From contig CACWJZ010000009.1 in the NCBI GenBank assembly GCA_902761365.1, forward strand, positions 44,991 through 108,990: a stretch of 64,000 nucleotides of DNA. The letters are read 5' to 3'. Of the stretch, positions 53,186 to 60,681 are shown piece after piece. The notes beneath the pieces are model-generated. The model was not told the origin of the DNA, did no database searches, and saw only the letters and a program-made list of their open reading frames with translations. The DNA comes from an uncultured Eubacteriales bacterium. Lineage in GTDB: Bacteria > Bacillota > Clostridia > Christensenellales > CAG-138. Each line of letters starts with the position of its first letter. Position 1 is the first letter of the stretch. The position numbers and the translations under genes were made by a program.

Positions 53186-53446
53186 CTATTCCTCCAGGGC
53201 GCCGATCTCGCGGAGCTGGGCGAAGGCGCTCTTCACGTCCCGGCCGATGATCTCCGGCGGCGCGTCGTAGCGCTCCGCCATGGCGGCGATCAGGTCCGCC
53301 TCTGAGATCTCCTCCTCCAGCAGCGACAGCATGTCCCCCAGGACGCCGTTGCCCCGCACAAGACCGTGGAACGCCGCCGCCCCGGAGGCCACCAGCAGGG
53401 CCTCCCCGTTGTTGTCGAATGGGATAAACTTCTGATCCAGCTTCAT
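53186..53446 (-). CDS. PqqD-like RiPP recognition protein
   Basis: This 86-residue protein has the PqqD winged-helix layout: an N-terminal strand pair (FIPFDNNGEALLVAS), then GNGVLGDMLSLLEEEISEADLIAAMAERY split by a turn, and a final VKSAFAQLREIGALE helix. PqqD domains bind the leader peptide and present it to a radical SAM enzyme (established). It is the last gene of the four-gene run, 20 bases after the radical SAM gene. Separate PqqD and enzyme genes are typical for ranthipeptide, sactipeptide and related pathways. Confidence 0.82.
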   Translation of the reverse strand: MKLDQKFIPFDNNGEALLVASGAAAFHGLVRGNGVLGDMLSLLEEEISEADLIAAMAERYDAPPEIIGRDVKSAFAQLREIGALEE

Positions 53447-53466
53447 TTGCTTCTCCTTTTCTCAGT

Positions 53467-54675
53467 TCAGGGACACTCTTCCTCGGCTTCGTCCCGGGCC
53501 TGGGCCCCGCGCAGCAGCGCTTTCAGCTCTTGGACGGTCCTCATCTCCATCCTGGTCCGGCAGGCGGCCACCTTCACCGGGCAGCAGGCTTTGCAAAAGG
53601 CCATGCAGTCCGGCAGGAAGACGCAGCCCCTGCATTCCGCCGCCAGCGCGGGCTCAGCCTTGGGCAGGACCAGCGCTTCGTCGTAGATGGTGCCGAAGGG
53701 GGCCCCGCCCACGTCGTGCTCGCAGCGATGCAGGCCGCCCTTGGGATCGATGATGACGCTCCGGTCCGAATCCACCATGCAGTAGTGGGTCTTCAGCCGG
53801 GCATAGACCGGCGCGGTGTGCTCCAGGTCCAGGTCCCCGACCCGGGTCATGACCGATTCCGCCGCCCGGTACAGGGCCGCGTTCTCTTCGGCGGTGACGG
53901 ACTGGAAGAGCTGCTCCATGTAGATGCTCACGTTCCGCCGCCCTGCGAACCGGCTGCGGCACTCCGCCAGAGAATCCTGAACCCGGGGCAGGTTCTCCCC
54001 GTCGTAGTTCACCCGAAGGACCACGTTCACCCCGGCGTCGGAAAGGAGCTCCACCGCCGCCATGGCCCCGTCGTAGTTGTAGCGGGTCGGGTCCACATAC
54101 CGCTTGCGGGCCTCGTAGTCCGCCCGGCCCCCGTCCATGGACACCTGCGCCCGCCGCAGATGCCACAGGTCCACGGCCTCCCGGGCCATGTCCGCCGTCA
54201 GCAGGGTGCCGTTGGTGATGATGGCGGAGGTGTACGCCACGCCCTGGGCCTGCAGTCCCCGGCAGATGCGCGCGATGCGATCCGCCCCCAGCAGGGGCTC
54301 GCCCCCGAACCATTCTATCCGCACCGGCCCCTCCCCCTTGGTGCGGCAGATGAAGGCCGCCACGTCGTCCGCCGTCCGGGCCGTCATGGACACGGGGGTC
54401 CAGCCCTCCTCGTAGCAGTAGACGCAGCGGGCGTTGCAGCCCGTGGTGGGCAGGATGGTGTAGCTGGAAAGACCCGGCTTTCGGGGCTCCATGGTCCTAA
54501 GGATGCGGAGGATCAGGTCGTACTGGGCGGCCTCGTCATATCCCCGCTCCACCAGGAAGCGGTACCGCATAAGCTCCCGGACGCAGTCACAGGACAGGTC
54601 CGCCGCCTGCACCGAAGCCCATTCCGCCGGGGAGAGGACGTAGACCTGCCGGGTCAGGGTGTTCTTCAACAGCAC
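53467..54675 (-). CDS. Radical SAM/SPASM peptide-modifying enzyme
   Basis: This 402-residue enzyme binds three iron-sulfur clusters. The radical SAM cluster site is GCNARCVYCYEEGW (about residue 78; CxxxCxxC). IEWFGGEPLLG follows, then a C-terminal SPASM region with many Cys (CEHDVGG, CRGCVFLPDCMAFCKACCP, about 317-385). Relatives form thioether or carbon-carbon crosslinks in ribosomal peptides. The start is GTG 54675, right after the stop of the 39-residue ORF, with GGAGGGG overlapping that stop. Neighbours are a Cys-rich precursor and a PqqD protein, so a peptide-maturase role is well supported. The bond formed is unknown. Confidence 0.88.
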   Translation of the reverse strand: MLLKNTLTRQVYVLSPAEWASVQAADLSCDCVRELMRYRFLVERGYDEAAQYDLILRILRTMEPRKPGLSSYTILPTTGCNARCVYCYEEGWTPVSMTARTADDVAAFICRTKGEGPVRIEWFGGEPLLGADRIARICRGLQAQGVAYTSAIITNGTLLTADMAREAVDLWHLRRAQVSMDGGRADYEARKRYVDPTRYNYDGAMAAVELLSDAGVNVVLRVNYDGENLPRVQDSLAECRSRFAGRRNVSIYMEQLFQSVTAEENAALYRAAESVMTRVGDLDLEHTAPVYARLKTHYCMVDSDRSVIIDPKGGLHRCEHDVGGAPFGTIYDEALVLPKAEPALAAECRGCVFLPDCMAFCKACCPVKVAACRTRMEMRTVQELKALLRGAQARDEAEEECP

Positions 54676-54795
54676 CTACCCCTCCGCCTCATGGACGAAG
54701 ACGAAGCCCGAGAGCCGGCGATCCGCCTCCGGAAAGAGCTTTTTTTGCTCCACGATCTTGATGACCCGGACGTCGCCGGGAGAAAGCTGTCGCAT
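54676..54795 (-). CDS. 39-residue ORF between precursor and radical SAM gene
   Basis: A small frame starts at ATG 54795 with AGGAGG four bases before it and ends one base before the GTG of the radical SAM gene. The product (begins MRQLSPGDVRVIKIVEQ, ends GFVFVHEAEG) has no Cys, no signal and no hydrophobic helix. The good ribosome site and exact junction with the enzyme gene suggest it is translated and coupled. It could be a leader-binding helper or only a translational coupler. No family is recognised. Confidence 0.55.
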   Translation of the reverse strand: MRQLSPGDVRVIKIVEQKKLFPEADRRLSGFVFVHEAEG

Positions 54796-54874
54796 GGCGC
54801 CTCCTGACAAAATCGGCAGGCAGCCAAGGCTGTCTGCCAGTCATCAACAAGTCATTCCTTACCCTTCAAAATAA

Positions 54875-55012
54875 TTAGGGATAATAAACAGGGCATTCAG
54901 TCCATGGATCACACCCGGGGACAATGTATGAATCACACGATGCCGTGATCACATCCTCCGCCTCCAAGGCGACGACCTCCAGCTCCAGGCCCGCATACTT
55001 CTTCTTTTTCAT
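54875..55012 (-). CDS. Candidate RiPP precursor peptide with three cysteines
   Basis: This 45-residue peptide starts at ATG 55012 behind AAGGAGGG, seven bases upstream. The N-terminal half is a charged leader (MKKKKYAGLELEVVALEAED) of the type common to Clostridial radical SAM precursors, ending VITAS. The C-terminal half is a short core with Cys 26, 34 and 40, four aromatic Tyr/Trp residues and Pro near the end (CDSYIVPGCDPWTECPVYYP). It is the first gene of the locus. Maturation would be by the SPASM enzyme with the PqqD protein holding the leader. No protease or exporter gene is adjacent. Confidence 0.75.
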   Translation of the reverse strand: MKKKKYAGLELEVVALEAEDVITASCDSYIVPGCDPWTECPVYYP

Positions 55013-55135
55013 GTTTGTTCCCTCCTTCCCCGTCAAAATAGAAACGCGAAAGGACCGCCCGGCGAAGAAATCATCTCCGCCAAGCGGCCCTTTATCCAAC
55101 CTCTTTCTCTTTCCTCAGAAGGGCAGAATCATCCC

Positions 55136-55170
55136 GCCGTGCCGTGCCGTGCCGTGCCGTGCCGTGCCGT
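55136..55170. repeat. Seven tandem copies of GCCGT
   Basis: A perfect 35-base pentanucleotide repeat lies in the leader of the RiPP operon, 124 bases before the precursor start and three bases downstream of a possible -10 box. Such repeats can change copy number by slippage. Confidence 0.95.
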
Positions 55171-55173
55171 CTA

Positions 55174-55249
55174 AGCGTAGCCCATGCGGAACATGCTGTC
55201 AACCCCCTTTCGTACACAATAGTATAGCATGGTATTTGGCCCCGCGCAA
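55174..55249 (-). promoter_or_regulatory. Two possible promoters of the RiPP operon
   Basis: P1: TTGCGC (55244-55249), 17 bases, TATACT (55221-55226). P2: TTGACA (55197-55202), 17 bases, TACGCT (55174-55179). P2 would start transcription inside the GCCGT repeat. A P1 transcript would carry a 7-codon frame (MFRMGYA, 55171-55194) with an AAGGGGG site, ending at the repeat. Confidence 0.6.
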
Positions 55250-55322
55250 GGAAAAAAACCAGGAAAGCGCCGCCGCCCCGCACGAATCCTCTCTTTGTTG
55301 CCGTGGCAATATAAACAGAAGA

Positions 55323-55346
55323 GCCGGAACGGCGTTTCGTTCCGGC
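55323..55346 (-). terminator. Terminator after the sortase gene
   Basis: Perfect 9-base stem GCCGGAACG / CGTTCCGGC, 6-base loop, then TCTTCTGTTT on the minus strand. It insulates the RiPP promoters. Confidence 0.75.
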
Positions 55347-55354
55347 GCATGCGT

Positions 55355-56290
55355 TCAGTCGTCCACTCGCTTGGCGATGAGCACGAATCGACCTTCCCTG
55401 GTGTAATGATAGCAGGTGGAAAGCACCAGCAGATCATCGCCGAAGGACGTTTCAACACCGGTGTCATACAGGGAAAGCTTCCTTGCCTGCCGCATGAACT
55501 CCTTATAATCCGTCTCGCTATCCAGCGAGGTGTAATTATAATATCGAAAACCATCCCGCTCGTCCCGGTCGAGAACACGGGCCCGTATGGCCATGACCAC
55601 CGCATAGGTCCGCTCCTCGTACAACGTGTCGAAGCGGAATGTGGGATGCGTCTCCCAAAAGGCCTGATCCTCGAAGTTCACCAGATCGAAGAACATGGTC
55701 CCGTCGTTCATCCGGTGTCCGTAGACCATATAGAAGTTGCCATTGGGGTCGCAGTCCGAATCCAGGAACGGCACGCCGGCATAGGAGAATTTCCCGTAGA
55801 AGTCGTGCCCCAGGTACTGCAACGGCTGCTTGGCGTTGTACATCACCGGATAATCGATGTTCGTATCCGGGATCGTTATCCAGCCAAAGAAATCATGGTT
55901 CAGCTCATACAGGGGCAAATACTGCTGCAGGGGCGTCGGTTCGGTGGGCCCCTCCGTCGGCGCTTCCGTCGGCTCCGGGGTGGCCGGTTCCTCCGTCGGC
56001 TTGGCGGGCGGCGTCTTGGGCGCCGGTTCCGGCTCCGTGTCCTCATTGGTCCCGATCACGATGGAGATCGGCGTGGGCTCCGGCGACACCGTGGCGGTGG
56101 GCGTGGCCGTCTTCCGGACGGTCGGATCCGGCTGGGGGGCGCGCAGGGCCGCCAGCTCCGCAAAGGTCTGCGCCTCCTGCTTGGTCTGCCGCATCTCGCG
56201 GGTGAACATGATCGCGGAAAAAATAAAAACGATCGCAAACACGGACGCCACAATCAGGAATAGCTTGTTTCTTTTTTTCTTCGTTTTCAT
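55355..56290 (-). CDS. Class B sortase
   Basis: This 311-residue membrane transpeptidase has an N-terminal helix (LFLIVASVFAIVFIFSAIMF) and a long Pro/Thr/Glu spacer (about 50-120). The sortase fold shows WITIPDTNIDYPVM, the catalytic His in MVYGHRM and the catalytic Cys in LSTCYHYTREGRFVLIAKRV with the essential Arg. It belongs to class B-like sortases, which anchor few substrates. No LPXTG-type substrate was found in the window. The start ATG 56290 is chosen before KTKKKRNK; an upstream GTG at 56347 is possible, and neither has a strong ribosome site. Confidence 0.88.
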   Translation of the reverse strand: MKTKKKRNKLFLIVASVFAIVFIFSAIMFTREMRQTKQEAQTFAELAALRAPQPDPTVRKTATPTATVSPEPTPISIVIGTNEDTEPEPAPKTPPAKPTEEPATPEPTEAPTEGPTEPTPLQQYLPLYELNHDFFGWITIPDTNIDYPVMYNAKQPLQYLGHDFYGKFSYAGVPFLDSDCDPNGNFYMVYGHRMNDGTMFFDLVNFEDQAFWETHPTFRFDTLYEERTYAVVMAIRARVLDRDERDGFRYYNYTSLDSETDYKEFMRQARKLSLYDTGVETSFGDDLLVLSTCYHYTREGRFVLIAKRVDD

Positions 56291-56423
56291 CGTCTTGAGC
56301 AGCAGGTGGCTCCCTTTCCTGTCCGAGTCCTTCCGGCGCTGCCGCACCGGAAGCAGAGTTCAAATCACAAAAGCGGTTTGCTGGGCTTCTGTGCACGCGA
56401 TGCCCATACACCCAGTATGATTG

Positions 56424-56453
56424 ATTATAGCATAGCATGCTGCAAAAAGTCCA
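56424..56453 (-). promoter_or_regulatory. Possible sortase promoter
   Basis: TGGACT (56448-56453), 18 bases, TATAAT (56424-56429) on the minus strand. The -35 match is weak. Confidence 0.4.
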
Positions 56454-56513
56454 GAAGCAGTTATCCCTTGTTTTCCCGCCAGTTCCTGCCTCCTGCCCGC
56501 CGCCAACGAGAAA

Positions 56514-56539
56514 AGCACGGATCTTTCTCGATCCGTGCT
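56514..56539 (-). terminator. Terminator after the L,D-transpeptidase gene
   Basis: Perfect 10-base stem AGCACGGATC / GATCCGTGCT, 6-base loop, TTTTCTCG after it on the minus strand. Confidence 0.8.
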
Positions 56540-56593
56540 TCCCATACGTTGCAACATCTCGATCCGGTAGCGCCCCGGCTTTGTCCGCTCGGA

Positions 56594-57604
56594 TCAGCTT
56601 TTGGGCACCGGCGGCGGGGTGGCGTTGACGAATTCCACCTCCAGAGGCACGTCCTCGATGGTCCAGTTGTCCGTATAGGGGCTGTTCCCCGGGACCAGGC
56701 CCGAGACCACTTTGGGCGGCGGAGCGAGCTTGAGCTGCTCCCGGATGGCCTTGGTCTTGGCGTCGTTCTTGCTGCCCTCCCGGATCTCCACCTCCGTGCC
56801 GTAGGCGCAGTTATACCAGATCCAACGGGCGTCGGGCACGGGCAGCCGGATGCAGCCGTGGCTGTCCTTGGAACCCAGCTTCAGATATTTATCCACATAA
56901 AGGCTGTTCAGGTCCTTTTTGCCTCCCTTGCCGCCCCGATAGACTACGGAGTGGAAATAGGTCCGGGACACGATCAGCGTCCAATACTGAGCCGAATAGT
57001 CGCCCCCGGCGAAAGTGCCGAACCGGAGTCGACACTCCTTCAGCTTGAAGGTGCCGATGCGGGTGTTGCCCAGCTTGGGGCTGCCGGTGGAACAGAGCAT
57101 GTACCGGACGGGGACGGTGTATTCCCCGTTGGCGTCCTTCTTGAAGGCCATGACCACCTGCCAGTAGATGTCCACGATCAGCTTGTAGGTGCCGGGAGCG
57201 GGATAGCCCTTGGGCCAGATGGGCTCGGTCTTGTTCATCTCGTAGTAGGTGTCCTCCAGCCCCCCCACCAGCTCCTCGAAGGTCATGTTCACCGTGGGCG
57301 CATAGTAGGAGAAGGGGATGGGCGACGCCGTGGGCGTGGCCGTGGGGACCGCCGTGGGGCCGGGCGTGGGACTGGGCGGGGGCGTCATGGTAGGGACCGG
57401 CGTCCGGGCCGCCACGACCAGCGCCTGCTGAGCCGGCTCCTGGGTGGGGGCCAAGGTCAGCGGGACCAGGGTGGGTTCCGCCACCACCCGGGTCACCTGC
57501 TCCACCGGCGCATCTATAGCTTGGGCCGTCTGCTTCGAACCGCATCCCCCCGCACAGAGGAGGAGCAGCGCCAGCAGGACGACGCTCCAACGAATCCTGT
57601 TCAC
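56594..57604 (-). CDS. L,D-transpeptidase (YkuD) lipoprotein
   Basis: This 336-residue wall crosslinking enzyme starts at GTG 57604 behind AAAGGA. The signal and lipobox are VVLLALLLLCAGGCGS (Cys near 20), followed by a Thr/Pro spacer rich in TPVPTMTPPPSPTP. The YkuD domain (about 150-280) carries the catalytic motif GSKDSHGCIRLPVPDA with His and Cys. These enzymes make 3-3 crosslinks or attach proteins to peptidoglycan. Two conserved YMLCSTG and FHSVVY strands support the family. It is the third wall enzyme in this part of the window. Confidence 0.88.
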   Translation of the reverse strand: MNRIRWSVVLLALLLLCAGGCGSKQTAQAIDAPVEQVTRVVAEPTLVPLTLAPTQEPAQQALVVAARTPVPTMTPPPSPTPGPTAVPTATPTASPIPFSYYAPTVNMTFEELVGGLEDTYYEMNKTEPIWPKGYPAPGTYKLIVDIYWQVVMAFKKDANGEYTVPVRYMLCSTGSPKLGNTRIGTFKLKECRLRFGTFAGGDYSAQYWTLIVSRTYFHSVVYRGGKGGKKDLNSLYVDKYLKLGSKDSHGCIRLPVPDARWIWYNCAYGTEVEIREGSKNDAKTKAIREQLKLAPPPKVVSGLVPGNSPYTDNWTIEDVPLEVEFVNATPPPVPKS

Positions 57605-57714
57605 CGCGTATCGTGTCCTTTGGTCAAAAATCGTGGGTATTGTACCATGACAGATAATCGCCCACAAGCCAAAATCTGTCAATTTCCTGCAAAATAACTA
57701 TGAACGACGACCGG

Positions 57715-57969
57715 TCAGGCGGTCTTCGTCTGGGCCATGCGGATGGCCTGGGTCAGCTGGTCGGCGCAGGAGGTGCTGCTGCGGCCGCAGGTGTTCCCCT
57801 CCAGGAGGGCGATGACCTTATCCGCGTCCATGCCCTCCACCAGCTTGCCGATGGCTTTGAGGTTGCCGTTGCAGCCGCCGGTGAAGACCACGTTGTGGAG
57901 CTGGTTGTTCTCCAGGTCGAAGTCGATCTCGCTGGAGCAGACGTTCTTGGTTTTGTAGTGATAGTGCAT
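57715..57969 (-). CDS. TSCPD-domain protein (TIGR03905 type)
   Basis: This 84-residue protein is one TSCPD domain: VCSSEIDFDLENNQLHNV, FTGGCNGNLKAIGKLVEGM and LEGNTCGRSSTSCADQLTQAI. The four Cys could bind metal. The domain is found at the end of class II ribonucleotide reductases and as stand-alone proteins of unknown role. It lies two bases after the acyltransferase stop and is probably co-transcribed. Confidence 0.88.
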   Translation of the reverse strand: MHYHYKTKNVCSSEIDFDLENNQLHNVVFTGGCNGNLKAIGKLVEGMDADKVIALLEGNTCGRSSTSCADQLTQAIRMAQTKTA

Positions 57970-57970
57970 G

Positions 57971-59272
57971 CTATTGTGTCCTTTCTTCTGATTCTATATG
58001 GATTTCTGGGGCGGGTTCCGCCGCCTCGTCTGAAGATTCCTCCTCAGGCTCGGATCCCTCGGCCTGCTTTTCCCCCCAGGTCAGGATCCACCGGTGCCAG
58101 GGCTTCTCCCACAGGTAGGTGAGCACCGCCGCCAGCAGGAGCGACAACCCCAAGCCCTCCAGAGTGAGGAAGATCTGCATCTTCGTGTCCGCCGCCGCCA
58201 CGTCCGCCCCGCTCTGAAAGCCCAAACTCATGCGCAGCAGCACCATGAGCCGCTGGTGGTAGAGGTAAAGGTTATAGGAGATGGCGCCCAGGAACCGGAC
58301 CACGGGGTTCGAGAAGAGCCACCGCAGGGGCTTCAACGACAGGGCCGCGCTCAGGAGGAACAGGGTGAAGCAGGCCGACAGGACGATCCGATGCTCCAGC
58401 TGCCAGAGCTGCTTGTCCTCCCGGTACAGCTGGGCGGACACGATCTGGTTGCGGATGAGCACGGCGCCCACCACGGCCAAAACCGTGAAGAACACGCCCC
58501 ACAGCCGCTTGTAAGGGGCCTTCAGGCAATACCAAGTGAAGAGGTACGCAGCCAGCATGCCGTTGGCGAACACGGGCAGGAAGGTGGGCAGCTGGTTCAC
58601 CTGCATGTTGACGGGCTGCTGCTTCAGGGCGTACTGGAAGATGAACCAGCCGCCAAAGCCCGTCAGCGTCCCCCAGAAGAGCAGGGGGCTCTTGCGGAAG
58701 AGCTTCGTCAGCACCGGGAACAGCGCATAGAACCACACCTCCAGGGCCACGGTCCAGAGCACCCCGTTGATGGGGGCGTAGATGTAGGTGTCCGCCCGGA
58801 ACATGTGGGTGAAGGTCAGGTGGGAGACCAGGTCCCGGACCGCATAGGAGACCGTGGGATAGTGGCCCCACCAAAGCTGGAAGCCGAAGGAGATGAGGAC
58901 CGCCAAGAGATAGCTGGGATAGATGCGGGCGAACCGCTTCTTGTAAAAGGTGCAGGCGTCGTCCACCCCCTCGCCGAGAAGCATGGACCGGGCGACGGGC
59001 AGCGTCAAACAGAAGGCGGACAGGAGCACCATCATGTCCACGAAGATGTACCCCACCCAGCGGATATGGCTGGGGGTCAGGTCCGTAATGCCCAAAAAAC
59101 TGAGCCAGGGCGTGGGGTAGGTGGGCATGAACCAGGTCTGCTGCCAGAAATGGAACCACAGCACCATGAGCACGGTGAGGCCGCGGATGCCGTCCACCAC
59201 GTCCACGTGCCGGCAGTCGATGTCCATGTCGAGGCTGAACCAGCTATGCTCTTTTGCCTGGGTCTGCTCCAT
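57971..59272 (-). CDS. Membrane acyltransferase (acyltransferase 3 family)
   Basis: This 433-residue integral membrane protein has about ten helices. The family signature is seen at VVDGIRGLTVLMVLWFHFWQ (His included), KKRFARIYPSYLLAVL and NGVLWTVALEVWFYALFP. OafA-type enzymes acylate polysaccharides, peptidoglycan or antibiotics. The substrate is unknown. The C-terminal tail is acidic. Its TATAAT promoter shares a -35 box with the divergent Crp/Fnr gene. Confidence 0.87.
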   Translation of the reverse strand: MEQTQAKEHSWFSLDMDIDCRHVDVVDGIRGLTVLMVLWFHFWQQTWFMPTYPTPWLSFLGITDLTPSHIRWVGYIFVDMMVLLSAFCLTLPVARSMLLGEGVDDACTFYKKRFARIYPSYLLAVLISFGFQLWWGHYPTVSYAVRDLVSHLTFTHMFRADTYIYAPINGVLWTVALEVWFYALFPVLTKLFRKSPLLFWGTLTGFGGWFIFQYALKQQPVNMQVNQLPTFLPVFANGMLAAYLFTWYCLKAPYKRLWGVFFTVLAVVGAVLIRNQIVSAQLYREDKQLWQLEHRIVLSACFTLFLLSAALSLKPLRWLFSNPVVRFLGAISYNLYLYHQRLMVLLRMSLGFQSGADVAAADTKMQIFLTLEGLGLSLLLAAVLTYLWEKPWHRWILTWGEKQAEGSEPEEESSDEAAEPAPEIHIESEERTQ

Positions 59273-59308
59273 GCCGCTCCTTTCGCATACCCTCCCATAG
59301 TATACCCC

Positions 59309-59360
59309 ATTATAGCAATCTCCGCCGGGGATTGCAAGCCGCGCCGGGATCGTGTATACT
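59309..59360. promoter_or_regulatory. Divergent promoters sharing one palindromic -35 box
   Basis: TTGCAA (59332-59337) is its own reverse complement. It lies 17 bases from TATACT (59355-59360) on the plus strand and 17 bases from TATAAT (59309-59314) on the minus strand. One polymerase position would exclude the other. Confidence 0.7.
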
Positions 59361-59381
59361 GTTGCCGAGGCAACACTATGC

Positions 59382-59523
59382 GGGCGGATCGTGATCCGCC
59401 CTTACGGCAGAAGGACCCCGTCATCTGCCCTAATGGCAACCACGGGACGGGCAAAGCCCGTCCCCTACGGTTTTTGTAACGCAGCTTTCATGTGCCTCTG
59501 TAGGGGCGATTCACGAATCGCCC
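59382..59523. repeat. Three short palindromic repeats
   Basis: Perfect 9-base inverted repeats lie at 59382-59401 (GGGCGGATC arms), 59444-59464 (GGGACGGGC arms) and 59504-59523 (GGGCGATTC arms). Each has a loop of two or three bases, and the first two are followed by a TACGG tag. They form a structured leader for the Crp/Fnr gene. The second has the same arms as the terminator at 29550-29571. Confidence 0.75.
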
Positions 59524-59548
59524 GCCATCCGAAGAAAGGAACGCATGT

Positions 59549-60235
59549 ATGGACACCATCTCCCTCTCCCCCGCCCTGCTGTCGGCGTCGCTGTTTTCCG
59601 GATTGGCCCCCGCAGATGTGGCGGGGTTTTTGAAAAGTGCCCGATGCAGGCTGGACAGCTTCCCCCGGGGGACCATTTTGCTCTCCCAGGGGGACAGCGT
59701 CACCGCGGCGGGCGTGCTCCTCTCCGGCAAGCTCAAAGCCTACCGGCTGAACCGGCAGGGGGAGGAAAACCTGCAGAGCGTCATGGGTCCCGGCAGCATG
59801 TTCGGGGACATGCTCATGGCCACGGACAACGGCAAGAGCCCCGTCACCGTGGAGGCGTTGGAGGAGGGCCGAGTCCTGTTCGTGCCCTTCGAGAGTATCA
59901 TGGCCGCCCCCGGCGACTTCGGCAACCGGCTTCGGATCAACCTCCTCCACGAGCTCTCCGCCCGCTACTGGGCCTTGAACCGGAAGGTCCGCTACCTGTC
60001 CGAGCGCTCCCTCCGGGGCCGGATCGCCCTGTTCCTTCTGGACGCGGCCCGTGACCAGGGCGGCCCCACCTTCACCCTCTCCATGACGAGGGAGGCCATG
60101 GCGTCCCTGTTGGGCGTGAACCGCAGCGCCCTCTCCCGGGAGCTCTCCCGCATGGAAAAAGACGGCCTGCTGGCCGTCTATCGGGGCTCCTTCCGGCTGC
60201 TCAGCCGGGAGGGGCTGGAAAGATGCTTGGGCTGA
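59549..60235 (+). CDS. Crp/Fnr-family transcriptional regulator
   Basis: This 228-residue regulator has a cyclic-nucleotide-type sensor domain (about 15-130, FPRGTILLSQGDSVTAAGVLLSG and GPGSMFGDMLMA). The C-terminal helix-turn-helix is MTREAMASLLGVNRSALSREL. No Fnr-type Cys cluster is present, so it probably senses a small ligand rather than oxygen through iron-sulfur. The target is unknown; the divergent acyltransferase operon shares its -35 box. ATG 59549 is used because it follows AAAGGA; 59545 is out of frame. Confidence 0.9.
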   Translation: MDTISLSPALLSASLFSGLAPADVAGFLKSARCRLDSFPRGTILLSQGDSVTAAGVLLSGKLKAYRLNRQGEENLQSVMGPGSMFGDMLMATDNGKSPVTVEALEEGRVLFVPFESIMAAPGDFGNRLRINLLHELSARYWALNRKVRYLSERSLRGRIALFLLDAARDQGGPTFTLSMTREAMASLLGVNRSALSRELSRMEKDGLLAVYRGSFRLLSREGLERCLG

Positions 60236-60261
60236 GGGGCAGCTTTTTCTGTCGCCAACGC

Positions 60262-60651
60262 TCAGTACTCCGTGATCACATAGTACCAGTTGTCCTTTAG
60301 CTGCTCCACCGTTGCGATGGGGTGGCCGTCTTCATTCGCCCGTATGAGCGCCTCTCCTCCGGTGGAATAGACCAGCTCGATGGACCCGGACAGCGTCCCT
60401 CGAAAGATCCAAAAGGCGACGACCTGGCCCCGGTCGTCATTTTGAAACACATACACCTCCCCGCTTGCGGAGCACAGCTTGTACCCGCGCGGCAGGACCA
60501 CGTTTCCGGATCCGTCCTCGGACTTCAGTTCCCCGCTCCTGACCATATCCACGACGGTCAACCGCTTCGCTTCCAACAAGGCCAGCTCCGTCCTCACCCT
60601 TGCCTTTCTGAAAGAAAAGAATACTACCATAACGATCAGAAGCGCCAGCAC
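60262..60651 (-). CDS. Small membrane-anchored hypothetical protein
   Basis: This 129-residue frame has an N-terminal helix (LALLIVMVVFFSF) and a soluble part (VVLPRGYKLCSASGEVYVF, SIELVYSTGGEALI). The start is uncertain: GTG 60651 is the first usual codon, but the helix seems to begin about ten codons earlier, where no normal start exists. It is the last gene of the five-gene operon. No family is recognised. Confidence 0.55.
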   Translation of the reverse strand: MLALLIVMVVFFSFRKARVRTELALLEAKRLTVVDMVRSGELKSEDGSGNVVLPRGYKLCSASGEVYVFQNDDRGQVVAFWIFRGTLSGSIELVYSTGGEALIRANEDGHPIATVEQLKDNWYYVITEY

Positions 60652-60681
60652 CGCGATGCTGAGAAACTCGATATACGCTCT

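Noticed and set aside
55136-55170. CRISPR-like interpretation of the GCCGT repeat
   Set aside because: The unit is five bases with no spacers. It is a simple sequence repeat.
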